Below, piece by piece: positions 53,072-64,000 of a stretch of DNA of 64,000 nt; within the stretch, counting starts at the first letter, position 1; each line of letters starts with the position of its first letter. Source of the stretch: Heterocephalus glaber. Taxonomy: Eukaryota; Chordata; Mammalia; Rodentia; Bathyergidae. Location of the stretch: NCBI RefSeq assembly GCF_000247695.1, contig NW_004624743.1, forward strand, positions 6,882,526-6,946,525, given 5' to 3'. The notes beneath the pieces were generated by a model. That model was not told where the DNA came from and made no database searches. It worked only from the letters and a program-made list of their open reading frames with translations. The position numbers and the translations under genes are program-made.

Positions 53072-56034
53072 AACGTAATATTATTTTCCTATATATGCAG
53101 TCTCCTCAAATAGTACTACTTTATGTGATTGACATTTAAATCAACCAAATAAAGTGCAAGTTAATTCAACCATTTGGAACACATGAATGCCCTCTTTGGT
53201 CAGGCAGAGTTGGTACTACATGATGACTGTTGGAACTGAGTTACTAAATTGTATCTGTGGCTCACATCTAATTATGAAATGATAAGGTTATAGTCATATT
53301 ACTAATATGCGTAGAAGGGAGAAAGCACCCCCAAAGGTCTGTAGTCTTGCATCAGACTGGAAAGTAAAACAAAAACAGATACTTTGAAAGAATGGAACTG
53401 GTCTTGTGCATGTCCGCACTTTTGGTACTGAAGTGCCAGGGCTCCATTTTGGAGAGTAACATTGGATCATTGTTAGAGAGTTTCGAACACTTCATACCTT
53501 TTATCTCTTTATTGGTATAAATAACTAGCTTCTATATTGCTAGTTAGGAGATTGGATATTAATTTCATTTGCAACTAATTTCACAAATTTTCAGAAATGG
53601 GATTCTGTATGTAGTCTTGGATCACTTAGGTTGTTATTTGGAAAAATGAATTAAAAATTATTGTGATCAGTAGCATTTTACTGTTTTCTTCTGCATAATC
53701 TCCTTTAAAATGAATGAATATTTTTCTCTCAGAGGTCTTAAGTATAAAGTGTATAAAGTGATGACACAAGCATGTGAAAAGGAAGCTTTGGAAGGCAATT
53801 TGGAGGTATTAGCAGGAGGAGAATTTGGAGGCATCGTCCTACTTTGTAACATATTCTATAAAATCATTTAAGAAACTGTTGGGTGAATTTTGAATCTCAA
53901 TGATACAGAATGGAGATAACTTGTTTCTGTTTTCCAATATTCCATAGATAAATTTCCATTTTCCATTTGTAGGTGTCAGTCTGGTGATTGTGCTGTGCAG
54001 TTGCGCAGAATGGCACCCTTGAGAATCTGAATAAAAAGTTTTATATTAATATGGTTATCTGAGGAGGTATTCGTAGGCATTCTATATGGTAGTAATATTC
54101 AGGGATCATCCTCTGTGATCATTCAAGAAGATACAAACAAATATACTTTATACTTTGTTAAGGCTTATATGGCATGGTTTATAAAAACAGTAAACTGCCC
54201 CTGAATATAGTCATTAAACATGGCCTTTAACCAAGCTCTCCTCATTAGTACATTTATTTCATAATAAGCATCTTTCAAGGGATGATTCTTTCAGATAAGT
54301 GTAGTATATTTTATTTTTTGTAGCTCTGTAGCTGAGTTAGTTAATTATCTGCTATAGCTGCAGCTCCTTTATGTCACCAACTAACTTCAGAATTCGGTAG
54401 ATATTGTTTGGCCTTTGCCATATGGTCTTCTATATTCAATTCAATTTAACAAACATTTAAAGAAAACATATTCAATAAATACTAGAAACACAGAGTAGAA
54501 CAAAAAAGTAGAGGAGCAGATCGTTTGGTGTCTTCTGCACAGATTGTAGAAATACCCTTTCACTTGCGTTCATTCAAACTAGTTGCTGTGTATTACCACC
54601 TTCCCAGGTTTTGTTTGTTTATTTCATACAGCCAGTCTAAAGAGTTTGGTGGATTACTAAGATGTACACATCCACAAGATGTTTCCTTTGTCGCCTATGG
54701 CTCTTTAGTCAGCACATGCCAGCTTTCTTTTTATTCATTCACAATGCTGTTATTGGGCTAGCTGCCTATTTTATACTTCGGCCTGAGCCCAGGTCCTATG
54801 GGATCTCAGTCCTCCAGATATTGATTCTCAGACTCTGCTCCTACAAAATCACTTCACTGATCTGGCATCCAGCGATGATACCTTTTGGAAGATCACAGGG
54901 CTCCATTACTGACCCAGCATCCCTGGGACTCTGATCTGCCAAGCCCTGTCCTGTCCAGGCCTGACACTTTATATTCCCTCTGCATTCATAAATGTGACTT
55001 GGAAATTGCTGTTTTTGCATACTTGTATGTGTGAATACAGTGCCTCAGCACATGCGCATATCGTAGTTTTTAGGGAATAGGATCTGGTTTTCATTTCTGA
55101 GAAGTCACTTCATGCAGATTTTCTGAGAAACATTGTGTGCAGCAGGATAATGTACTGGTTTTTGTCCCTTTTGTTTCTTGTTCTTGTGCCATGCTGTGAT
55201 GTTGCTCTCTTGAAGAGGCACTGATGCCATATACTGGAATGGATAAGCTGAACACAAGGATTAGAAGGAAGTGGTTTCCCTAGCAACAATAACCATGCAA
55301 GGGGAGCCACACTACTTATCTACTACTCATGTCCTTTTTCCTCTGGTTTAAATGACCCAGATAAAGCATCTGAATGCTAAATATCTGATTCTGATTCATT
55401 TTCTAGGGGATGGAATTACAGCAAACAGTTACTATCTAAAAAGAATTCAGAAATTTGATGAGTGTGCAGTGTGCTTTTTGAGGTTCGGGGGCTCCTCCAA
55501 AGCCACCTCTTTCCTATGAGCACATCATTGCATCTGCAGTTTTCATCAGATGATGTTAGGAAGTAGTTACTTCCTCAATGAAGGAAGAAGTGAAGAAGTT
55601 GCAAGCGCCAGATTTTTTAAACTATTTTTATTAGTTCTTGTTAATAATAGAGAATGGTGAGGTTGGTTTGAAAAATTTGATCCTTGCATTTAATATATCT
55701 TGATCAGTTTAAATCTCATTACCCTCTTTTTATTTCTGCTCTCCTCCCCTTCCCCATCTCCCAAAGTCCATCTTCTAGTTTCCTGGCATGTCTTTCATTT
55801 TATTCAGTAATTTATTAATTATTTTTTAGCTTTCACATAGAGAAGAAAACATGCACTGCTTAACTTTCTGAGTCTGGAAAGCCAGATTTTAAAAAGTTAT
55901 AAGAAAAAAAAAATCTCACTGTATCTTTAGCACTTTATGCTTTCTTTTCCAATGACTAAAAAGCAATCTGTACATTAAGTTGTAGACGATGTAATCAAAA
56001 AATACAGTGAATGTTTAAATTAAAAATTATTACA
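53072..56034. other. Intergenic, nothing firm
   Basis: No recognised gene. A pyrimidine-rich piece at 55615-55810 may be an older L1 3' tail. Open frames at 54525-54934 have no recognisable similarity. Confidence 0.45.
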
Positions 56035-56390
56035 CTAAAAGACACACTGCCATTAACACCCCTCAAAATGCTCCCCCTGGTTTGAGCACACTTATTACAT
56101 TGTTCTTACCACTTTCTGAAGCAGTCCAGGACGTCCTCTTTTGTGGGTGTCTTTAGTTTTGCTGCCATGGCAACTTTGATATACAGAATTGATTAGAAAT
56201 GTTTACTTTCATGGTTATTTTGACTTTGGAGAAGAGCGAGGAGTCCCATGGTGCCACATGAGGTGTTAAGGAGGCACCTTAATGCTTTTACATTCGTTCT
56301 ACATTTCCGTTGGATGGCACTCAGCGACATTTGCCTGAATTGTGACTTCATCTTGTAAAGACACTCATGACCAGCAGAGCGGTAAGAACA
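56035..56390 (-). pseudogene. Mariner-like transposase C-terminal remnant
   Basis: The minus strand from about 56230 to 56040 reads a continuous frame except for stops: GLLALLQSQNNHESKHF, stop, then KTPTKEDVLDCFRKW, stop, then NKCAQTRGSILRGV. The order and the KEDxxDCFxKW(Q/stop)xxxxKC pattern fit the C-terminus of mariner-family transposases as I remember them. It is a dead relic. Confidence 0.5.
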
Positions 56391-56995
56391 ATAGCATAAG
56401 TGTGTTTGAAGTGAGCAGGAGTATTGGGGGAGACAATTTGTCTTTTATTGTAGTAAAACTTTAAAATTTTACCTTTCACCATATATTTTGATCACATCTC
56501 ATCTAATAGCAAAGGCAAGAATATCATTCTAATTGAATAGCTTAACTCTAGTTATTTAGTGATTCTAAAGGCTTAATTCTCTGAATTCTTCACTTATTTT
56601 ATTATTGTTCTTTGACGTTATAGTGTTAATGTTTTTATATGATTATTAATCATTGTTAAGTGGGAAGCAGTCTGCTGAGTGTAGCTCTCCATATTTGCTC
56701 CTCTTTAAAACATTTACAGCACCCCACCCTATAAAATGAGGCATAATTTTGGTAAATGAGTATTGCATATGGTCCAAGTTTTAAAAAAACCTGCCATAAT
56801 GTCCGAAAATAACTATTTATAAAAGAAAAGATCTCTTGGCAAACTACTGCCTCTCCAGCACTGATCCATCTTCAAAAAAGCAGTCATAACCCGTTGTTTT
56901 CTTAAATTTCTCTACTGATTCATAGGTGGTAAAATTCAGAGAATATTTCTGAAAAAATATTTCTAATTTGAATAAAGCTTGATAAATATATAGAG

Positions 56996-57315
56996 AAATG
57001 CTGTCCAATAGAAATACAGTGTAAGTCAAAAATTAAGCCATATATAATTAAAAAATTTATAATAGTCACATTCATAAAAAAGTCACAGGTGAAAATAATA
57101 TTGAGATTTTATTAAAACAAGTATGTATACAAGATTACCATTTCCATATATAATGTATATAAATTATTAAGGAGATAATTTACATTTATTTTCACACTCC
57201 ATCTTCAATTTTTGACTTGTATTTTATATTTTAACAACTCTACATTTGGACTGGCCCCATTCCAAGTGCTCAATAGCAACGTGTTGGTAGTTCTACTATA
57301 ATGCACAGCATAGGT
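56996..57315. mobile_element. TIR-bearing non-autonomous DNA transposon relic
   Basis: The left end ATGCTGTCCAATAGAAATAC and the reverse complement of the right end (ATGCTGTGCATTATAGTAGA) are matching inverted ends about 320 bases apart. Inside are 'ggactggccccattccaagt' and 'gctcaatagcaac', a text common in old mammalian DNA-transposon repeats. No coding capacity. Confidence 0.6.
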
Positions 57316-59864
57316 CTAGAACATAAAATAGCAAAGGTACTTGAGGTTCAGCTCCATAAAATATTAAGATGTTGACCTTATATAAATACTGTTTTTCTTA
57401 GAAAGATTAAAAAAATCTATCTTTTGAGATGTATGGAAAAGTTTATAGCCTGTAAATGTTTTCTGGATTCAGGTTTTAGTTCTCCTGAAAAAAGTGTTTA
57501 AATATTTGTTTAAAAACTTTCCCTAAGTTCTTCCCTTTGACCATAATCAGTCTGGTGATAACTAGATTAGAGACTAGAAAGCAGTGGAAAAGACTGAGTT
57601 CTGTTAAAGTGTAAAATATCCTTGGGTGCCTTCTTTCCAGACTTGGCATTTCAGATAGCTATATTAGCATAATAGAATAAAAATAGCATGCAGAAACCAA
57701 CTCTCTGGTGACTTTTTTTTTGTCTGCATGGCATTACAGAGAAAAACTAGAAAAAGAAAGGATGAGTGGTTTATTTCTGCAAACTGGCTGAGTAAAGCAG
57801 CTCTCTTTTTCTCCCCATTTCCTGTAATATCTAGAAATCATTTTCAGAAATACTAGCAAGAATCACAACTAAGTTTTGAATAATTTTCTTAGAGGAGGAT
57901 ACACTAATTACAAAGATACAGTACTTAGAATGTATCAGGAAATACCATGTATGCTCACGTTTTCAAAATAATTGAGATAAGCATTTCATTTGGAAGTTCT
58001 GCTCCTTATCATTTATTAATCCTATCAGTGGCTAACCTAGAAATTTCTGAGAATCTATTCTTAATAGATAACTTGAACAGGTCCAAATGCTGTTTTTCAA
58101 GTTTTTCATTATGCTCAGGAATCAGATTCAATTATTTATTCATTATTTTATTTTAGCTTCTGATCTAAGCTGGAAGCTGGGGTAGACAGTTTCTATGAAG
58201 AATACCCCAGACCTATCTCAAGGGCCTATCAGTTCTTTCCACTTTTATATTTTAGGCTTTGCGATTAACAATCTACTCTAGAATAGATCAGACTAATGGA
58301 AGAACTAGATTTCTGCACGTGTAGGGATTAAATTGTTTTGTGAGACAGAGAGGCAAGGAATTTCTGGTAGCTACCAGTACACAACCACTTGTTTATTTAA
58401 CTTTTGTCCCAATAAATGGTTTTAGAGCTTCAATTGCATCCACTACATATATGCTGTTATTCTTAAATGCAATAGGATCTCAAAGGTGAATCTTACATGA
58501 ATTCCACATTCAAGGTTTTATAATTTAGGTTTTTTTTGGGGGGGGCGCTACAAAATAGCTAAAATGGAAGTTTCAGAATTTTGAGAGGTGTAAGGCAGGG
58601 CGAATTTGCTTTCAAGAGCAGAGACTGGAAGAGTCAGGAAAGGATACAACTTCCCAGAAGAAGTAGCATTGAGCTATTTCTCGATGAATGAGAATTTAGA
58701 TTCACAAAAAGAGGAGAGGACATTTAAGTAGAGAAAACAGTAACTAAAGTACAGCTCTTCAGGAAACAGAGGAGAATCTGTAATTATATCTGTCTATGTT
58801 TTTTTCCAAGATTACCTTCTGAGTGGAAAGAAGTTTCATACTAATTATAGTGACTCTGTGTAGTTTTCCAGCATCAGTTCAGACTTGACTATTTATCTGA
58901 GCCTCCTTTGATCATAGCTAGCAGTAAAACAAATCATATTTGCAAATCACATGCATGAAACTGTTTCTCAATTTTTGCATTATGACAGAGGGTCAGATTA
59001 ACTAATTTATTTATTGTTTTTGTCAATATTGATATTAGTGGCATCAAGTTTTAGCCAGTAAAAATTAGAATCACTTACATCAAATGGAAAAGAGGTTAGT
59101 TAAAATGATGTCTCTATAATTTGATGTTCTTATCATTAAAAAGCAACAAAATTTTGACTTTGTGTTTTATATCTGATATTTTATTTGTGTGTTCTCTGTA
59201 TTAGTTCTATAGACACTCTTTGTTGTTATTTCTGATATTACTTACAGTATTAACTTGGACTTCCTTCATCCCTCTCCCCAAATATGATAATTATTGAATA
59301 GATTTTATTCTAATCATCATTCTAAGGCTTGATTTTATGTGATTCATAACATCCATCCTTTGCACTTTCACTGCATCAAGGTTAGGCAGTACCCAGTTGT
59401 GTACTGATTTCCTTTCTGTTTGTCTTCTTTGTTGATATTATTGCTCTAATATTTGGGGTTTTTGTTTGATCTCCCTGTAATGTCATTTTCCCTGAAATAG
59501 CCTACTTGTCAATAGGCTAAAGCACTTTTTAATGAGACCCTGTGAATAACACAAACATTGATTTTAGATTGGTGAAATACGTCTTGGTAGAAAAGTACCT
59601 TTTGTTCCCCATGTTACTTCCTCTTAGCATGCTTCTGATTTAAATTAGCAGCTATGGTAGTTTCTATAAATACGACTGCCCTACCTCAAGTGCCTATCAG
59701 TTCTCTAACTTTTATATTTTAGGCTTTTTGCAAGCAGAGGACCCTTTATCCAGAAGCAGGGTGGTGTATAATGGTGGAGAAGTTAATGGCTTTGGGAGAT
59801 ACCCTTCACTATACACACACATACCTATTTATTCTCTTGGGGATAGAACTTAGCTTGTTGCCAG
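57316..59864. other. Intergenic, mostly nothing recognised
   Basis: Contains a pair of related segments (58185-58262 and 59656-59731; see findings) and a possible L2 scrap at 58615-58750. No gene evidence. Confidence 0.45.
58185..59731 (+). repeat. Two related ~75-base segments about 1.47 kb apart
   Basis: Copies at 58185-58262 and 59656-59731 share 'tagtttctat'-type starts and the near-identical 'gcctatcagttct' and 'acttttatattttaggcttt'. Family unknown. Confidence 0.6.
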
Positions 59865-60074
59865 AATTTTGCTATTAACTATGCTGCTCTTATACACATG
59901 TCTTTCACATCTGTAAGTGGGACATGGCATACTCAGATCTGAAGTTAGTGGGCGGTAGGGAATGTGATTATAATTCACAAGTTGTTTTCCAAAGTGGTAG
60001 TGCCAATTAATGTTCCTATCAACATTGTCTAAGATTACTCCATGATTTGTATTGTTGCCAAAAATGATATTTTC

Positions 60075-60122
60075 GCAAAGACCCAAGTTCGATCCCTGGT
60101 ACCAAAAAAAAAAAAAAAAAAA
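60075..60122 (+). repeat. 5'-truncated ID-type SINE
   Basis: Only the B-box part (gttcgatccctggtacc) and an A-run remain. Flanks: CAAAAATGATATTTTC before, CAAAAATGGTATTTTC after (target duplication). Confidence 0.88.
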
Positions 60123-60191
60123 GCAAAAATGGTATTTTCAGGTTTGTATATTTATGCCACTATGGTAGGTGCCAAAGATATAAAACTGTGT

Positions 60192-60282
60192 TTCTTTTTT
60201 TTTTTTTTGGTACTGGGGATCGAACTCAGATCCTTGTGCTTGCGAGGCAGGTGGCGGAACCACTGAGCTAAATCCCCAGCCC
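60192..60282 (-). repeat. ID-type SINE
   Basis: Complete inverted copy. Flanks ATAAAACTGTGTTTCT (60180-60195) and ATAAAACTATATTTCT (60283-60298) are a 16-base target duplication with two differences. Confidence 0.93.
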
Positions 60283-60740
60283 ATAAAACTATATTTCTAA
60301 TTTACATTTTTCTGACAGCAAATAATTGCTAATGAGATTCTTTTCTTACGTTTATGAGCCATTCGTGTTTTTCATCTATGAAATGCTTCTTTGCTTTCTT
60401 CTCATTTTTGGGGCACATTTTTCTACTGAATTTTTTTTCTTGATAAGGATTTTCTGTACCTGCATACTAATCTTTATTTTTTGCCTATATTTGTAGCATC
60501 TTCTCACAGAGATTAGTACTGTTTTGCTTTGTTTGTGTCTTTTGATGAATAGGAATTCTTAATTGTATTATAGTTGAACCATATTTATGACTATTTTTGT
60601 ATATTGCTTAAATAATTTTTCCCTATATCAAGACCTTTATTGTTTGCCCTTCACATTTGTATTTTTCTTCCTTCAATAATAGTTTTTAGGTATAGTAGGA
60701 GATAGCAGCTTGATTCCATTTCTCTTTCACATGAATAATC

Positions 60741-62359
60741 AGTGTTAGAATAAGCACCACTCTGCTTTTTAATCTATTGTTAAATATTCCAAGTAGAACC
60801 AAAAATTTAGAAAGAAGAAGGAATGTATAAACAGCTTGGTGAATAAAATAAGATCCCACAGGAAGGTATCTGCCCTTTTCTTTGGAGGAAAATAAGGTAC
60901 ATATTAAAATTCTCATAGAAGACTAGGACTGAGAAGAGCGACCTCCGCTGTAGAAACACACATCTTTCAATGGGTAGGAGAACAGAAAGAAAAAAGAAAA
61001 GAAGAGGAGGTCCAGTTAGGGCAAATACAGTATGATTTATCCTAAATTTGAGTCATTTATAAGAAGCATGAACATGGAATTAGAAAACATGTATCTTTCA
61101 TTTTAATATCTGTACATTTTAAAGAAGACCTTTAGCTGTTGTCTACTTGCACTATCTTGTCAAACATGCCTGTGAGACAGAGAAATGAAAGGACATTCCA
61201 AAAGACAAATGGTGAGCTGGGAGTAAACTGTGGCTGCAGTTCAGCTTGGATTTGTGAGGGTGGCAGAATTCTAGCCAAATAAAAATAACAAAGGTGCATA
61301 TTTTTAAAAAAAATTTATCAGCAGTGGAGACTTTGGGGACTGTTTTTATTTGTTAAATGCATTGAAATGTGAACTTCTAGAATGTGATACAAAAAAATGA
61401 GTTTTGGAAATTTTATTCTCTATGCCTGTGCCAAGGCAGAAGGTTAAGCCTAAAGATAATTCTTCTATCACATTCCTAGCATGAGTGGATTTCTTCTTTT
61501 AAAGCTTATCAGTTTACTTCAGTGTGGAAAACATAAGCAATAAAATATTTCTCTTTTGATAAACAAGTTGAACTTTCTCACCTCTCGTTAGCATGAACAG
61601 TTTTGTTTAGCTACTGACAGATAATAGTTTGAGTATAGCATAAAAGAGGAACCAAAAAATGCACGTGTTTGGCTACACTAGACTTCCTTTATAGTTGATA
61701 AAATGTTACAAAATTCAAAAGCTATGATCCATATATTTATGACTGGAGGTTCTATAACTTTATTTTCTCTTGTGGAAAAAAAGACAATAGCTATAATAAT
61801 TTGTCTTAGAATTGGAATTTTCATTCTTTTACAAAGATATTCCATCTACTATGTAAGGTATAATACTTATAATACTTGGCTGTCAGGAAATTATTTCTCA
61901 GACTATCTTCAAAAGCAACTCTTTTTTTTTAATAGATATACATTAATAGCTTGGAACCCTGAAGCAGGGGTTTTCTTTCTTATAACAAAATTATTCTACA
62001 TTAGCTAGTGAACTGTCAATTTCTTACATGGGTGAAGTTCAAATTATTTCTTAATTTTTCGTATCCCTAAAACTTGACTTTATTTAACATTGCAGTTATA
62101 TTGTGAGATAGACCAAAAACTACAAAATAGGAGAGATGTTCATGGAAAAGTTAATAATGGGAGAGAAAAAAGAAATGTTACTGGTAAGAATTTATTTTAA
62201 ACAAAAATTGTAATGAGTATTGAAGAAAAATCTAAAGTGGTTTTATAAGTCTACATTTAAAATTTTATTCTCACAAATTAAAACGTCTCCCCATAGTATG
62301 CAGGTAGCTTTGTTGAAGTATAATATTATATATATTATAATATATATTATAAATTCATT
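60741..62359. other. Intergenic, nothing recognised
   Basis: AT-rich. It ends in a TA-rich inverted-repeat patch (62318-62353). The 101-codon frame at 61703-62008 has no recognisable similarity. Confidence 0.5.
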
Positions 62360-62648
62360 CACTTTTAAATGAACAATTTGATGAGTTTTGACCAATGTCA
62401 ACATCCAGGTAGCCACCATCACCAAGATACAGCAGATGGCCAGGCTCCCAGAGGATTTCTTTATGTTCTTCCTTAGTCAGTCTGTCCTGCTCTCTGATAG
62501 CTGGTAACCCGCAGTCTTCCTGTCACTGCAGATTAGCCTTTTTTAGAGCCTCAAATGAATGTAAAAATATACACTCGGGCCGGGGACTTAGCTCAGTGAC
62601 TCCACCGCCTGCTGCTCAAGTGCAAGGACCCGAGTGCGCTCCCCGCTC

Positions 62649-62703
<55 letters not shown>

Positions 62704-63290
62704 TCTTTTGTATCTGAACTCTATCACTTTCCACATTTTTGAGATTTACTCAGGTGCTGGATTTATCAGAAGCTTTTTCTTCCTTTATATTGCTAGTATT
62801 CCGTTGTGTGAATACCATAAGCTGCTTGCTCATTTACCTGTTGCTTGTCCTGGTTTGGGACTATTGTAAGTAAATCTGCGATATGTTTCATGACCAATGC
62901 TTTATCTTGATCTGTTTTTATTGCTCTTGGTAAATGGCTAGGGACAGAATTGCTGAAGTAGATGGAAGGTATAATTTAATTTTATGAGAAAATGCCAAGC
63001 TGTTTCATACAATGATTATATCATTGTACCTCGTACCAGCTATGTACAGGAAGTCCAGTCACTCACCAGTCTTATTGACGCTTAGTATTGTCAGTTTTTA
63101 AATATTTTACCCATTCTGATGGAGTTTTGGTTCTATCTTGTGTTTTTAACTTGCCTTTTACTAATAACTAGGATATTGAGTATCTTTTTATTTCTTATCA
63201 TCTGTCTTCTTCGTTTTTGTGTTAAAATCTTTGCCTAAATTTAATTCAATCTTTTGTTGCCATTTAAAATTTTTTTTTTTGCTAGGCTCT
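62360..63290 (-). mobile_element. Old L1 (L1M) 3' region, split by a SINE
   Basis: Markers: 'ttatattgctagtattccgt', 'tcatttacctgttgcttgtc', 'tgggactattgtaagtaaat', 'gaattgctgaagtagatgga', 'atgccaagctgtttcatac', 'ttagtattgtcagttttta'. All are in the order of L1M 3' DNA read from its minus strand. Confidence 0.75.
62577..62699 (+). repeat. ID-type SINE with (AT)n tail
   Basis: 'ggccggggacttagctcagt' to 'gctccccgctccc', then 24 AT units in place of the A-tail (62652-62699). The B-box is mutated (GTGCGCTCCCC). Confidence 0.9.
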
Positions 63291-63343
63291 GGAAAGACTG
63301 GATGCTTCCTGACTGGTCTGTAAGGGGTTACAGAATATAGTAT

Positions 63344-63650
63344 TATGGTTTGGATAAATGCCTCCTAAGGCCCCATCGTGTGTTACAGGCTTGGTCTCCT
63401 GTCTACTGTGCAGTTGAGAGGCGCGGAACCTTTGAGAGATGGGGTCTTGTTGGCAGAGTGTCGGTTATATTGAGGTGCGGTTTGGAGGGGCACGGCCAGA
63501 CCCTGGCTCTTGTTCTCTCATGCCCTCCTGCTGCCACGAGCTGAGCAGTTTCCTCTGCCAGGTGCTTTTGCCGTGGTGTGTGGTCTTACTCCATTGTAGT
63601 CACAGCACACACTCAGTTTCTGCCGTTTTCAGTTGATTCACCATATGACC
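63344..63650 (+). mobile_element. MaLR-type LTR, 3' truncated
   Basis: Opens 'ttatggtttggataaatgcc', then 'cggaacctttgagagatggg', then 'cacgagctgagcagtttcct'. Same layout as 46440-46830. Confidence 0.6.
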
Positions 63651-63904
63651 TATTTTAAAATGGGCACCATATGACCCTTTTGATAAATGCTCTGTCTGTA
63701 TTTGACAAAAATGTGTGCTCTACAATTTTGGGGTATAGTGGAGTTTTTTATGTCAATAAAGTGGAATTTTTAATGGTACTATTTAAACCTTCCACACTCT
63801 GACTCTTATTCTGTCTCATTTTATCAGTTGCTATAAAAGGAGTGGAAAAATAGTCTAGTGCATTTGTAGATTGGTCTGTTTCTGCTTTCAGTTCTGTTTT
63901 TTTC

Positions 63905-64000
63905 CCCCCTATTAAGTTTATTGGTACATTTTAGGTATAAAATACAGTTACATTCATCATTGGGATCTTGTACCTTTACATGAGTCTCTTGGTTCTTATT
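63905..64000 (-). mobile_element. L1 3' UTR tail, runs off the window
   Basis: T-run, then 'agtttattggtacattttag', 'cattcatcattgggatcttg', 'gagtctcttggttctta'. Least diverged of the three copies of this tail in the window. Confidence 0.7.

Larger units (their letters stand above)
59865..60740 (-). mobile_element. Old L1 3' region, split by two SINEs
   Basis: Markers: 'aagttgttttccaaagtggt', 'ccaattaatgttcctatcaa', 'agattcttttcttacg', later 'tttgatgaataggaattctt'. Typical old L1 read from its minus strand. SINEs at 60075-60122 and 60192-60282. Confidence 0.65.

Overview
The window is nuclear DNA of a placental mammal, most likely a rodent outside the mouse/rat group (beaver-, squirrel- or dormouse-like). 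The evidence is many tRNA-Ala-derived ID-type SINEs, B1 elements, B1+ID composite SINEs, and degraded MIR, L2, L1M, ERVL-MaLR and hAT/mariner relics. The exact species cannot be fixed from sequence alone.

The one protein-coding gene that can be fully read is CCNH (cyclin H), on the minus strand from 19856 down to 2822. All nine coding exons are present with GT-AG introns and compatible phases, and they join to exactly 323 codons plus a stop, the length I know for human cyclin H. Its start lies in a CpG-rich, TATA-less promoter with a perfect CRE palindrome and GC boxes. Cyclin H activates CDK7, with MAT1, in the CDK-activating kinase and in TFIIH.

The left edge (1 to about 675) is probably the end of the RASA1 3' UTR on the plus strand. 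It contains a 230-base assembly gap and ends in an AATAAA signal. RASA1 and CCNH are neighbours in tail-to-tail orientation in other mammals, so the two 3' ends would be about 2 kb apart here.

To the right of the CCNH promoter (about 20.2-64 kb) I find no convincing gene. This matches the long gene-poor interval upstream of CCNH in other mammals. It is AT-rich DNA loaded with mobile elements: a MaLR provirus with both LTRs and target duplication (26.66-28.39 kb), a second MaLR on the minus strand broken by a younger solo LTR (50.5-53.1 kb), ERVL-type LTRs (28.6-31.3 kb), other solo LTRs, four old L1 blocks, several L1 3' tails, SINEs nested in L1s, and mariner/hAT-like DNA transposon relics. 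A small CpG cluster with an RE1-like motif near 40.1 kb is the most plausible regulatory candidate in the desert.

I found no CRISPR array, operon, novel enzyme system or functional tRNA/rRNA gene. Repeat family names are from pattern recognition, not from a database search.
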